This document shows positions 8,346 through 16,734 of a stretch of DNA of 64,000 nucleotides, one piece after another. The notes beneath the pieces were generated by a model that saw nothing but the letters and a program-made list of their open reading frames with translations, was not told the origin of the DNA and did no database searches. Both the position numbers and the translations under genes were made by a program. The first letter of the stretch is position 1, and every line of letters starts with the position of its first letter. Location of the stretch: contig NZ_BJKN01000002.1 of NCBI RefSeq assembly GCF_006538365.1, forward strand, positions 269,276 to 333,275. The letters are read 5' to 3'. This DNA is from Moorella sp. E308F (GTDB lineage Bacteria > Bacillota > DSM-521 > Neomoorellales > Neomoorellaceae).

Positions 8346-8960
8346 ATGGGGTACGGGTCGTTAATCATGGTAACCGGGGGGGCCAGGAGTGGCAAAAGCC
8401 GCCTGGCTGAAGAACTGGCTGCTGCCGGAGGCGAAAAAGTAGTCTACCTGGCCACGGCGACCGTGGACGATGCCGAAATGGCGGCCCGGGTGGACATGCA
8501 CCGGCGCCGACGACCGGCTGCATGGCTGACGGTGGAAGCTCCCCTGGCCGTCACGGAAGCCGTGGCCCGGGAAGGGCGGCGTGCCGGTACCATCCTCCTG
8601 GACAGCCTGGGCATGTGGCTCAGCAACCTTTTGAGCCAGGAGGCGGCTGGAGCAGGAGACAGCTGGGAAAAAAGTACGGCGGCTGTAGAAGCCATCATGG
8701 TCAAAGTGAGGGAACTGGCGGCCGTAGCCCGGCAGGTACCGGCGCGGGTAATTATTGTTACTGAAGAAGCGGGAATGGGGCTCATTCCTCCCTATCCCCT
8801 GGGCCGGGTTTTCCGGGACCTGCTGGGCCTGGCCAACCAGGAGATTGCTCGCCGGGCCGACCAGGTCTACCTGGTGGTGGCCGGCCTGCCCCTGGTTTTA
8901 AAGGATAATAAGGCTAATGAAGAAAGGTTGTTGGGAGGAACTTCTCCGAAAATACAATAA
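8346..8960 (+). CDS. cobU: Adenosylcobinamide kinase / adenosylcobinamide-phosphate guanylyltransferase
   Basis: CobU phosphorylates adenosylcobinamide and transfers GMP to it, giving the AdoCbi-GDP used by CobS. The P-loop GGARSGKS is at residues 11-18 and the CobU signature YLATATVDDAEM follows. The 204-residue length is a little above that of the Salmonella enzyme. ATG 8346 lies 7 bases after AGGAGG; an earlier in-frame start would fall inside the terminator hairpin. It is the first gene of the riboswitch-controlled operon and is followed 18 bases later by cbiD. Confidence 0.95.
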   Translation: MGYGSLIMVTGGARSGKSRLAEELAAAGGEKVVYLATATVDDAEMAARVDMHRRRRPAAWLTVEAPLAVTEAVAREGRRAGTILLDSLGMWLSNLLSQEAAGAGDSWEKSTAAVEAIMVKVRELAAVARQVPARVIIVTEEAGMGLIPPYPLGRVFRDLLGLANQEIARRADQVYLVVAGLPLVLKDNKANEERLLGGTSPKIQ

Positions 8961-8978
8961 AAACTGGAGGAGAAATCG

Positions 8979-10076
8979 TTGCAGAGGGAGTTACGGCGGG
9001 GTTATACCACAGGTACCTGTGCGGCTGCTGCGGCGAGGGCGGCGGCCATAGCTTTATGGCAGAAACAACTGGTGCGGGAGGTTACCCTTACCCTGCCGCG
9101 GGGGGAAAAGGTAACCCTGCCGGTTACCGTGCACCAGGGTCCGGGCTGGGCCGAGGCCGTGGTGGTCAAAGACGCCGGCGATGACCCTGACGTTACCCAC
9201 GGGGCTGCCATCCACGTCCGCGCCCGGCAATCCGGCCGGGGGTTGACTTTGCGCGGCGGACCCGGCGTCGGGACAGTAACCCGTCCCGGCCTGGCTATAC
9301 CGCCGGGGGAACCGGCCATTAATCCCGTTCCCCGGCAAATGATCGCCGCGGCAGTTGCCGATGTAACCCCGCCCGGCCAGGGCCTGGAGCTGGAAATCAG
9401 CATCCCCGGGGGGGAAGAGCTGGCCCGGCGGACCCTCAACCCCCGCCTGGGGATTGAGGGCGGCCTTTCGATCCTGGGCACTACCGGTTTTGTCGAACCC
9501 ATGTCCGAAGAGGCCTACCGTACTTCCCTGATACCGCAAATAGACGTCGCCCTGGCTGCCGGCTGGGAGACCCTCATCCTGACCCCCGGCCGCCTGGGGC
9601 AGCGCCAGGCCGAAGAACGCTATCACCTGCCGGCTGCGGCCATTGTTCTGACCAGCAACTTTATCGGCTACATGTTGGAGGCCTGCGCCGGGCGGGGGGT
9701 GAAGCGGGTGCTCCTGTGGGGGCACGGCGGCAAGCTCATCAAGGTGGTGGGAGGCATCTTTTATACCCACAGCCGCCTGGCCGACGCCCGCCAGGAAATC
9801 CTGGCCGCCTGGGCCGCGGCGCGGGGGGCATCCCCGGAAGCCGTGCGGCAGCTTTTAGAGGTAACTACAGTGGAAGCTGCCCAGGAAATTATCCATAGCC
9901 ACGGTCTGGGGCGAGAGTTCTGGGACACCCTGGCGGCCCGGGCCAGCCGGCGGGCCGAGGACTTTGTCCGTGGTGAGCTCACCGTAGGTACGGTTTTGCT
10001 CAACCTGCAGGGAGAAATTATGGGCCGGGATGCGGTGGCCCGGCAGATACTGGAGGCGTGGGGCCATGGGAGCTGA
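8979..10076 (+). CDS. cbiD: Cobalt-precorrin-5B (C1)-methyltransferase CbiD
   Basis: CbiD carries out the C-1 methylation of cobalt-precorrin-5B in the anaerobic (early cobalt insertion) cobalamin route. The signature GYTTGTCAAAA is at the N-terminus, with DPDVTHG, the GTVTRPGL segment and GGIEGG-type glycine motifs following; 365 residues is normal. TTG 8979 follows GGAGGAG. Its end overlaps cbiE by 11 bases. The presence of cbiD marks the pathway as anaerobic. Confidence 0.96.
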   Translation: MQRELRRGYTTGTCAAAAARAAAIALWQKQLVREVTLTLPRGEKVTLPVTVHQGPGWAEAVVVKDAGDDPDVTHGAAIHVRARQSGRGLTLRGGPGVGTVTRPGLAIPPGEPAINPVPRQMIAAAVADVTPPGQGLELEISIPGGEELARRTLNPRLGIEGGLSILGTTGFVEPMSEEAYRTSLIPQIDVALAAGWETLILTPGRLGQRQAEERYHLPAAAIVLTSNFIGYMLEACAGRGVKRVLLWGHGGKLIKVVGGIFYTHSRLADARQEILAAWAAARGASPEAVRQLLEVTTVEAAQEIIHSHGLGREFWDTLAARASRRAEDFVRGELTVGTVLLNLQGEIMGRDAVARQILEAWGHGS

Positions 10077-10728
10077 TGGCCGGTGGCTGACCGTCATCGG
10101 GGTTGGACCAGGCAGCCCGGAATACATAACGCCGGCGGCCCGGCGGGCAGCGGCGGCGGCCGAAGTCCTTATCGGCGGCCCCCGGGCTTTGAACCTTTTT
10201 CAAGATTTAGAACGCGAGAAAAGGGTTATCACGGGCGACCTGGAGGGGTTACGCTCCTGCCTGTTGCAGATACGCGGCCGCCCTACGGCTATCCTGGTAT
10301 CCGGGGATCCCGGCTTTTACAGCCTCCTCGCGTGGCTCAAGCGCCAGTTTCCCGGCGAAAAAATCAACGTTATCCCCGGCATCAGTTCCGTTCAGCTGGC
10401 TTTTGCCCGCCTGGGGCAGGGCTGGGAAGATGCCGTTTTCTTAAGCTGCCACGGACGCTCCCTGGAGGTTCTGGAACCGTACCTGCCCCGGCTGGCGGCC
10501 GGGCAAGCGAGGCTGGCTATACTCACCGGCGGGGCCAACACCCCGGCAGTTATAGGTAAATACCTGTCCGACCACGGCCTGGCCGGTATCAAGCTGTGGG
10601 TGGGGATCGACCTGGGCAGCAACCAGGAGCAGACGGCCTGGCTGACGGCAGCCGAACTGGCCCGGCAGCATTTGACCAGGCCCGGGGTGGTGATAGCCGG
10701 TTATGAACCGGATTCACTGGCCCTATAG
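10066..10728 (+). CDS. cbiE: Cobalt-precorrin-7 (C5)-methyltransferase CbiE
   Basis: A 220-residue tetrapyrrole methylase with the SAM-binding GVGPGSPEYIT motif near the N-terminus, the SGDPGFYS loop and PGISSVQ. CbiE methylates C-5 of the corrin ring. ATG 10066 lies inside the end of cbiD and is followed closely by MGADGRW; the in-frame ATG at 10030 would create a longer overlap. In many species CbiE is fused to CbiT as CobL; here the two are separate but overlap by 26 bases. Confidence 0.93.
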   Translation: MGADGRWLTVIGVGPGSPEYITPAARRAAAAAEVLIGGPRALNLFQDLEREKRVITGDLEGLRSCLLQIRGRPTAILVSGDPGFYSLLAWLKRQFPGEKINVIPGISSVQLAFARLGQGWEDAVFLSCHGRSLEVLEPYLPRLAAGQARLAILTGGANTPAVIGKYLSDHGLAGIKLWVGIDLGSNQEQTAWLTAAELARQHLTRPGVVIAGYEPDSLAL

Positions 10729-11311
10729 TACGCCCGGGATACCTGACCATTACTTTAACCGCAGCCAGGTCCCCCTGACGAAAGAGGAAGTCCGGGTCCT
10801 AACCCTGGCCAAAGCCCGTTTGGGACCGGGTATGACCGTTTACGATATTGGCTCCGGAACCGGGAGCCTGGCCGTTGAAGCGGCCAGGCTGGTGGCTCCG
10901 GGACAGGTCCTGGCCGTAGAGGTAAACCCGGAGGCCTGCACCTTGATCCGGGAGAATGTAAAACGTTTTGGCCTGGATAATGTCCAGGTGGTGGCCGGCA
11001 GGGCCCCGGCGGCCCTGGAGGGTCTGCCGCCGCCGGACCGGGTTTTCATCGGAGGCAGCGGCGGGCACCTGGAAGAGATTTTACGGGTCTGCCATGAAGC
11101 TTTGCGGCCGGGAGGAATTATCGTCCTCAATGCCATCACCGTCGAGACCTTGAGTACGGCCCTGGCCTTCGGCTATCAGCGGGGCTACCAGGTAGAGGCC
11201 CTGGCTGCCAACTTGGCCCGCCTGGAACCGGCCGGCCGCTACCACATCTGGCGGGCCCTGAATCCCGTATATATAGTGCAGCTGGTGAAGCAATTGCGCC
11301 GTGACGAATAG
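10703..11311 (+). CDS. cbiT: Cobalt-precorrin-6B (C15)-methyltransferase, decarboxylating, CbiT
   Basis: A 202-residue class I SAM methyltransferase with the glycine-rich motif DIGSGTGSLAVE and the acidic VEVNPEA strand. CbiT methylates C-15 and removes the C-12 acetate carboxyl. The N-terminal GIPDHYF and the post-motif INA at ITVET are typical of CbiT. The start overlaps the end of cbiE, implying translational coupling. Confidence 0.94.
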   Translation: MNRIHWPYSTPGIPDHYFNRSQVPLTKEEVRVLTLAKARLGPGMTVYDIGSGTGSLAVEAARLVAPGQVLAVEVNPEACTLIRENVKRFGLDNVQVVAGRAPAALEGLPPPDRVFIGGSGGHLEEILRVCHEALRPGGIIVLNAITVETLSTALAFGYQRGYQVEALAANLARLEPAGRYHIWRALNPVYIVQLVKQLRRDE

Positions 11312-11320
11312 GAGGCAGGA

Positions 11321-12031
11321 GTGGTGAGTGGAACCCTCTATGGCCTGGGGGTTGGACCGGGAGACCCGGACCTGTTAACCCTGAAGGCTAAAGCCATTTT
11401 AGAACAGGTACCGGTCCTGGCGGTACCGGTTTCCCAGCGTGGCGAGGAAAGCCTGGCCCTGCAGGTGGTCCGGCCTTTTCTCCGGCCTGAGCAGAAGATA
11501 CTAAATCTTTTCATGCCTATGACCCATGACCTGGCTTACCTGGAACGTTCCTGGGATGCAGCGGCGGCAGAACTTTTGAAAAACCTTTCAGCAGGCCAGG
11601 ATATCGCCTTCCTGACTCTGGGGGATGCTTCCCTTTACAGCACCTATAGCTACTTAATGCAACGCTTGCAAAAACTCAACCCGGATTTAAAGATTGTTAC
11701 CGTTCCCGGGATCACTTCCTTTGCTGCGGCTGCTGCCAGTTTGAATGTTCCCCTGGCGGTAGGGGACGAACCTCTGGCCATCATCCCGGCCCTCAAGGAC
11801 CCGGCTAACTTAAAGGAATACCTCTCCCTTTTTCCCAATCTCGTCTTAATGAAAGTCGCCCGCCATTATGACGCCATCGTTACCGTGCTGGAAGAGGCGG
11901 GCGTGGCCGGGCAGTCGTTCCTGGCCAGCCGCTGCGGCCAGGCCGGGGAGAGCTTCAGCCGGGACCTGGTAGCCGAAAAGGGTAAGAAACAGGATTATTT
12001 GTCATTAATTATAGTCAAAGGCACCCCATGA
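11321..12031 (+). CDS. cbiL: Cobalt-precorrin-2 C20-methyltransferase CbiL
   Basis: A 236-residue tetrapyrrole methylase. GVGPGDPDLLTLKA is the SAM loop; LTLGDASLYSTYSY and VPGITSFAAAAA are diagnostic of the C-20 methyltransferases. It acts directly after cobalt insertion. GTG 11321 follows AGGAGG. Its TGA stop at 12029-12031 is immediately followed by the noncoding region holding structured element B, the only large gap in the operon. Confidence 0.95.
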   Translation: MVSGTLYGLGVGPGDPDLLTLKAKAILEQVPVLAVPVSQRGEESLALQVVRPFLRPEQKILNLFMPMTHDLAYLERSWDAAAAELLKNLSAGQDIAFLTLGDASLYSTYSYLMQRLQKLNPDLKIVTVPGITSFAAAAASLNVPLAVGDEPLAIIPALKDPANLKEYLSLFPNLVLMKVARHYDAIVTVLEEAGVAGQSFLASRCGQAGESFSRDLVAEKGKKQDYLSLIIVKGTP

Positions 12032-12081
12032 AGGGTGATTGTTAGCAGACAGGAGATAGAAAAGCTTCGGCGGCGATTATA

Positions 12082-12336
12082 GGTGGGGATATGTCCCGGA
12101 GCCGCGAATAGTGGAGCGCCGGTAACAGGACAGGCGAGGTGAGGTAACCGTTGCCGCCGCCGAGGACGCCTGAGCGTGCCCTGGCGAGGAATACAGAGTG
12201 ACCTCATAGAAGGATTCAGGCCAGCGGAGCAGGAAGCCTTTTCATTGGCAATCCGCAGGCGGCGAGCAACGGTCCGAACCGAGCCGTAGTCCTGTCGGCG
12301 CGTAACTCCTGAGCGGCGAAGGGACATATCCCCACT
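12082..12336 (+). ncRNA. Structured noncoding element B between cbiL and cbiF (same family as 1734-1974)
   Basis: A 355-base break in an otherwise tightly packed operon holds a highly folded element. P1: GTGGGGATATGTCCC (12083-12097) pairs perfectly with 12321-12335. P2: GCCGC 12101-12105 with GCGGC 12313-12317, the P1/P2 loop being GGA opposite GAA. P3: GCGCCG 12116-12121 with CGGCGC 12296-12301. A GTA bulge (12122-12124) follows, then P4: ACAGGAC 12125-12131 with GTCCTGT 12289-12295. P5: 12147-12161 with 12258-12273, 15 bp with one bulged A, containing CGAGCAA. CCTGA precedes the P2 3' strand, as CCGGA does in element A. The shared architecture points to one RNA family. Function unknown. 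Confidence 0.75.
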
Positions 12337-12386
12337 AGAAGGCACCATTTTTAGCAGAACGTTATTTTTGGAGGAGCAGAGCAGGC

Positions 12387-13151
12387 ATGAAGGTTTATTT
12401 TGTCGGGGCCGGGCCGGGAGACCCGGAGCTGATTACCGTCAAGGGGCGCCGCCTTTTAGAGGAAGCCGGGGTCATTATCTATGCCGGCTCCCTGGTGAAC
12501 CCGGAAATTTTAAAGTATGCGCCGCCGGGAGCCAAGCTGTATAACAGCGCTTCCCTCACCCTGGAAGAAGTCCTGGCCATCATGCAGGAGGCGGTAGCCA
12601 GGGGCGAAAAGGTGGTCCGCCTGCATACGGGCGATCCTTCCCTGTACGGGGCCATCCAGGAGCAGATGGACGCCCTGGAGGGTCTGGGTATACCTTATGA
12701 GATCGTGCCCGGCGTCAGCTCCTTTGCAGCGGCGGCAGCAGCCGTCAGGAGGGAATTTACCCTGCCGGGAATAAGCCAGACGGTGATCCTCACCCGGCGG
12801 GCCGGCCGCACCCCGGTGCCCGCCGGGGAAAGTCTGCCCGATTTAAGCCGCCACCGCGCCAGCCTGTGCCTTTTCCTCAGCAGCCAGGACCTGGCGGCGG
12901 CAGCGGCCGAGCTGGCCCGTGGATATGGGGAAAATACCCCGGCGGCAGTAGTCTACAAGGCCTCCTGGCCGGAAGAAAAGATTATCCATGGTACGCTGGG
13001 GGATATTGCCGCTAGAAGCAGGGAGGCGGGCATTGACCGGACGGCCCTGCTCCTGGTCGGCGATTTCCTGGCCGGCAGCTACCAGCGCTCCTTACTGTAC
13101 AACCCGGCCTTCAGCCACGGCTACCGCGAGGCTAAGACACCCCATGACTGA
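12387..13151 (+). CDS. cbiF: Cobalt-precorrin-4 C11-methyltransferase CbiF
   Basis: A 254-residue tetrapyrrole methylase with GAGPGDPELITVKG at the N-terminus, YAGSLVNPE, the HTGDPSLYGA loop and the VPGVSSF motif, the signature set of C-11 methyltransferases (CbiF/CobM). ATG 12387 follows GGAGGAG. Its end overlaps cbiG by 8 bases. It is the first gene after the structured RNA element, so it may depend on read-through of, or a start point within, that element. Confidence 0.95.
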   Translation: MKVYFVGAGPGDPELITVKGRRLLEEAGVIIYAGSLVNPEILKYAPPGAKLYNSASLTLEEVLAIMQEAVARGEKVVRLHTGDPSLYGAIQEQMDALEGLGIPYEIVPGVSSFAAAAAAVRREFTLPGISQTVILTRRAGRTPVPAGESLPDLSRHRASLCLFLSSQDLAAAAAELARGYGENTPAAVVYKASWPEEKIIHGTLGDIAARSREAGIDRTALLLVGDFLAGSYQRSLLYNPAFSHGYREAKTPHD

Positions 13152-14235
13152 AGGACAGGGAATAGCCATTGTCACCCTGACCCGGCCCGGTTTCCAGACG
13201 GCCCTGCAGCTGGCCCGTTCTTTACCGGCGGGGACTACGATCTTCATCCCGGCCGGCCTGGTTCCAAGGGCAGGGGCCGGTGAAGGGGACCCGTTCAAAG
13301 TAGTGCCGTATGCGGGGCCTTTATCCCCGTTCCTGGGGCGGATTTTTCACCAGTACCGCGGGTTAATCCTTATTATGGCTGCCGGCATTGCCGTGCGGGC
13401 TTTGAGCCCCCACCTTGTTTCCAAAAAAGCAGATCCGGCCGTGGTGGTGGTGGACGTGGGGGGTAAATACGCCATCAGCCTCCTTTCCGGCCACCTGGGC
13501 GGGGCCAATGAACTGGCCCGCAGGGTGGCGGCGCTGCTGGGCGGCCAGGCGGTTATTACCACCGCCAGCGAAGTGCAGGGGCTGCCCCCCCTGGACCTGG
13601 TGGCCCGGGAGTTGAACATGAGTGTCTGGCCGGCAGCCGCCTTTACCAGGGTGATGGCGGCCCTGGTCAACGGTGAGCCAGTCGATTTGCTGGTAGAAAA
13701 GCCTTTACTTAAGTCCCTGGAGGAGGCCCTGCCCGCCTTAAGGCCCCGTCTCCTTGGGGCCTGTCCAGCAGGAGGGGAAGACAGGGCCGGAATTATGGTT
13801 ACCTGGCGGCGCCTGCCCCTGCCGGGCCCGCGTTGGGTTTACTGGCGACCCATGGTGATCAGCGCCGGTATCGGCTGCCGCCGCGGCGTATCTGCCGGTA
13901 CCATCCTCTACGCCCTGGGCCTGGCCCTGCGGGAAGCGGGCCTCAGCCGCCGGAGTCTAGCAGCCCTGGCCAGCGTTGATTTCAAGGGCGGGGAACCGGG
14001 CTTGCAGATGGCAGCCGCCCGCCTTGGTGTAAAGCTTCTTACCTTTACGCCCCGCCAGCTGACGGACTGCCTGGAACGTCAACCCCATTTGCATCGTTCG
14101 GAAAGGGTTAGGCGGTACGTTGGCATCCCCGGCGTTTGCGAGCCGGCGGCAATCCTGGCTGCAGGAGAGGGGGAATTGATATGTCCCAAAAGGAGTTACC
14201 GGGGAGTGACAGTAGCCCTGGCCCGGGGGAGATAA
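13144..14235 (+). CDS. cbiG: Cobalt-precorrin-5A hydrolase CbiG
   Basis: CbiG opens the delta-lactone of cobalt-precorrin-5A and releases C-20 as acetaldehyde. In the 363-residue protein the N-terminal domain carries LSGHLGGANELAR and the C-terminal domain the GIGCRRG signature near residue 240, followed by an AALASVDFK strand. ATG 13144 overlaps the cbiF stop region and its own end overlaps cbiH by 55 bases, both typical of translational coupling. An upstream extension in the same frame is only shadow of cbiF. Confidence 0.93.
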   Translation: MTEGQGIAIVTLTRPGFQTALQLARSLPAGTTIFIPAGLVPRAGAGEGDPFKVVPYAGPLSPFLGRIFHQYRGLILIMAAGIAVRALSPHLVSKKADPAVVVVDVGGKYAISLLSGHLGGANELARRVAALLGGQAVITTASEVQGLPPLDLVARELNMSVWPAAAFTRVMAALVNGEPVDLLVEKPLLKSLEEALPALRPRLLGACPAGGEDRAGIMVTWRRLPLPGPRWVYWRPMVISAGIGCRRGVSAGTILYALGLALREAGLSRRSLAALASVDFKGGEPGLQMAAARLGVKLLTFTPRQLTDCLERQPHLHRSERVRRYVGIPGVCEPAAILAAGEGELICPKRSYRGVTVALARGR

Positions 14236-14960
14236 TGGTCGTCGGCCTGGGCCCGGGCCGGGAGGAAGAAATGACGCCCCGCGCCCGGCAGGCCCTGGCC
14301 CGGGCGGAAGTAATCGTCGGTTACCGCACGTATATTGATTTAATAGCCTCCCTGACGGCCGGGCGGGAGGTAGTGGTTACCGGCATGACGGGGGAAGTAG
14401 CCCGGTGCCGGGAAGCCGTCGCCCGGGCTGCTGCCGGGGCCCGCGTGGCCGTTATTTCCAGCGGCGATCCCGGTGTCTACGGTATGGCCGGATTGATTCT
14501 GGAAGTCCTGGCCGAACACCCCCGGGGGAAAGAAATAATGGTGAGGGTTATTCCCGGGGTGACGGCAGCCACCGCCGCGGCAGCCGTCCTGGGAGCGCCC
14601 CTGATGCATGACTTTGCCGTCATCAGCTTAAGCGACCGTTTGACCCCCTGGGAGGTTATCGCCCGGCGCCTAGAGCTCGCAGCAGCGGCTGATTTCGTCC
14701 TGGTCCTGTACAATCCCCGCAGCCACGGCCGTCCCGATCACCTCCGCCGCGCCCGGGATATTATCCTCCAGTACCGCCGGCCGTCCACACCGGTAGGGGT
14801 GGTACGTAACGCCGGCCGGGAGGGAGAAGAAGCCTGGATCCGCGACCTGGCCACTTTCCTGGAACTACCGGTAGATATGGTCAGCACGGTCATCATCGGC
14901 AACAGCCAGACCAGGGTGCTGGATGGCCGCCTGGTAACACCCCGGGGGTACCGGCTGTGA
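14181..14960 (+). CDS. cbiH: Cobalt-precorrin-3 C17-methyltransferase CbiH
   Basis: A 259-residue tetrapyrrole methylase that methylates C-17 with ring contraction. After a short Ser/Pro-rich N-terminus come GLGPGREEEMTPRA, GYRTYIDLI, SSGDPGVYGMAG and LYNPRS, all characteristic of CbiH/CobJ. ATG 14181 follows GGAGAGGGGG and starts inside cbiG. Its stop overlaps the GTG of cbiJ (GTGA, 4 bases). Confidence 0.94.
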   Translation: MSQKELPGSDSSPGPGEIMVVGLGPGREEEMTPRARQALARAEVIVGYRTYIDLIASLTAGREVVVTGMTGEVARCREAVARAAAGARVAVISSGDPGVYGMAGLILEVLAEHPRGKEIMVRVIPGVTAATAAAAVLGAPLMHDFAVISLSDRLTPWEVIARRLELAAAADFVLVLYNPRSHGRPDHLRRARDIILQYRRPSTPVGVVRNAGREGEEAWIRDLATFLELPVDMVSTVIIGNSQTRVLDGRLVTPRGYRL

Positions 14961-15715
14961 TTCTGGTACTGGCCGGGACGGCCGACGCCAGGGGAGTTAT
15001 CGGCACTTTAAAGGCCGAAGGCTACCGGGTGGCAGCCAGCGCTGTTTCAGGGTACGGGGCCAGGCTGGCCAGGGAGGCTGGAGCCGATTTGGTCCACGAA
15101 GGCCCCCTGGGGGAAGAAGACCTGCTGGCCTTTTTAAAGGACCACGGCGTCAGGGCGGTGATTGACGCCACCCATCCCTTCGCCACCGCCATTACCGGTG
15201 CAGCCCGGCAGGCCTGCCGCACTCTGGGGCTGCCCTATTTCCGTTACCGCCGGCCGGAGGTTAAATTGCCTTCCCACCCGGCTCTGTTGCCGGCCGCTAG
15301 TTTTGAGGAAGCGGCGGCACTGGCCTCCCGGGGACAGGTAATATTTCTAACCACCGGCACGCGTCACCTGGAGTGCTTTACCACGGCACCGGCTCTGGCC
15401 GGCAAGAGGCTCGTTGTCCGGGTGCTGCCGGAGGAGACTTCCCTGGCCCGGTGCCGCCAGCTGGGCATCTGGCCGGGGGATATCGTGGCCATCCAGGGTC
15501 CCTGCAGTTATGAGTTAAACCAGGCCCTTTACCGGCAGTTCAAAGCCGATGTAGTTGTAACCAAGGACAGCGGCACCACCGGCGGGGTGGTGGAAAAAAT
15601 CCAGGCTGCCCTGGACCTGGGGCTAACGGTCGTCGTCATCCGCCGCCCGCCGGAGCCTGACAGCTTGCCGCTGGCAGAGATCATCCCTATGCTGGGAGAA
15701 GCGCTGGAGAGATAA
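14957..15715 (+). CDS. cbiJ: Cobalt-precorrin-6A reductase CbiJ
   Basis: A 252-residue Rossmann-like reductase that uses NADH/NADPH to reduce cobalt-precorrin-6A. Visible motifs are LAGTADAR at the N-terminus, IDATHPFA in the middle, TGTRHLE, GPCSYELN and the VTKDSGTTGG signature near the C-terminus. GTG 14957 overlaps the cbiH stop by 4 bases. The next gene follows after 13 bases with AAGGAGAGGG as binding site. Confidence 0.93.
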   Translation: MILVLAGTADARGVIGTLKAEGYRVAASAVSGYGARLAREAGADLVHEGPLGEEDLLAFLKDHGVRAVIDATHPFATAITGAARQACRTLGLPYFRYRRPEVKLPSHPALLPAASFEEAAALASRGQVIFLTTGTRHLECFTTAPALAGKRLVVRVLPEETSLARCRQLGIWPGDIVAIQGPCSYELNQALYRQFKADVVVTKDSGTTGGVVEKIQAALDLGLTVVVIRRPPEPDSLPLAEIIPMLGEALER

Positions 15716-15728
15716 GGAGAGGGTAACA

Positions 15729-16112
15729 ATGGGCACGGGTATTATTTTACTGGGCCACGGCAGCCGCATACCGGAGGCCAACGAGCACCTAAAACTCCTG
15801 GCGGCCCAGGTAAAGGAAATGCTGGGGGGGATGCGGGTACAGCCCTGCTATATGATGCGCACCCACCCGGATCTCATGGAAGGGATTACCATGCTGGTGG
15901 AAGAAGGCCTGCAGAAAATTATTGTGATACCAATGTTCTTCTGCAACGGCCTCCATGTCCAGCGGGACATTCCCGAGCTGCTGGAGGCGGCCCGGAAGCG
16001 TTTCCCGGACACTACCTTGATCTATGGCACCAACCTGGGCGCCGACCGCAGAATCGCCGAGGTTATTGTCGAGCGCATCCAGGAGGTGGCCCCCGGTGTC
16101 GTATCTGCATGA
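15729..16112 (+). CDS. cbiX: Sirohydrochlorin cobaltochelatase, short CbiX form
   Basis: CbiX inserts cobalt into sirohydrochlorin, the committed step of the anaerobic route. At 127 residues it is the short, single-domain form known from archaea and some Firmicutes, which acts as a homodimer. The family histidines are present in LLGHGSR at the N-terminus and NGLHVQRDIPE near residue 76. ATG 15729 follows AAGGAGAGGG. Its last 17 bases overlap the cbiC start. Confidence 0.92.
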   Translation: MGTGIILLGHGSRIPEANEHLKLLAAQVKEMLGGMRVQPCYMMRTHPDLMEGITMLVEEGLQKIIVIPMFFCNGLHVQRDIPELLEAARKRFPDTTLIYGTNLGADRRIAEVIVERIQEVAPGVVSA

Positions 16113-16734
16113 TCCCCGGGCCATTGAGGCCCACAGCCGGGAGATCATAGCGGCCCGGGTGGGGGACCTCGGCCTGGGGTGCGGGGAAAGGGCTATTGTA
16201 ACCAGGATCATCCATGCCACCGGTGACCTGGATTATGCCCGGCTGGTAGTCATTCACCCTCGGCTGGTTGAGACAGCGACGGCGGCCCTGCGCGGGGGGG
16301 CGGATATCATCACCGATATCGAAATGGTGCGCCAGGGGATCAGCAGCCCTTTACTTGCCCGGGGCGGAGGCCGGGTAATCTGTGCCATCCGGGAAAAGGA
16401 GGTCATCGAGGCAGCAGCAGCCAGGGGGGTGACCAGGGCCATGGCGGCCATGGAATACCTGGCACCCCGGATGGCGGGAGCCGTTGTGGCCATCGGCAAT
16501 GCCCCCACGGCCCTTTTCCGCCTGCTGGAATTGATGGCCGCCGGCCGGGCGGCGCCGGCGGCCGTAATCGGCACGCCGGTGGGTTTCGTGGGAGCGGCGG
16601 AAGCTAAAGCGGCCCTGGAAACGGCCGGCATACCCTTTGTCACCGTCCGGGGTACCAGGGGCGGCAGCACGGTGGCGGTTGCCGCCGTCAATGCCCTGCT
16701 GCACCTGACCTGGGACGGGGAAGGTGACCATTAA
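16096..16734 (+). CDS. cbiC: Cobalt-precorrin-8 methylmutase CbiC
   Basis: CbiC moves the C-11 methyl group to C-12 to give cobyrinate. The 212-residue protein shows the YLHDPRAIEAHS N-terminus with the early HDP motif, RIIHATGD near residue 35 (the catalytic His region), IGNAPTALFRL and the IGTPVGFVGA loop. GTG 16096 lies 9 bases after AGGAGG (16081-16086), inside the end of cbiX; frame-extended starts further upstream are shadow. Confidence 0.94.
   Translation: MSYLHDPRAIEAHSREIIAARVGDLGLGCGERAIVTRIIHATGDLDYARLVVIHPRLVETATAALRGGADIITDIEMVRQGISSPLLARGGGRVICAIREKEVIEAAAARGVTRAMAAMEYLAPRMAGAVVAIGNAPTALFRLLELMAAGRAAPAAVIGTPVGFVGAAEAKAALETAGIPFVTVRGTRGGSTVAVAAVNALLHLTWDGEGDH

Noticed and set aside
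9054-9770. 238-codon minus-strand frame inside cbiD
   Set aside because: Antisense shadow of a well-supported gene; Gly/Pro/Gln-rich composition and no motif.
11995-12348. 117-codon open frame on the minus strand across structured element B
   Set aside because: Its range coincides with the RNA element and the composition is Arg/Ser-rich, as expected from noncoding GC-rich sequence; no binding site.
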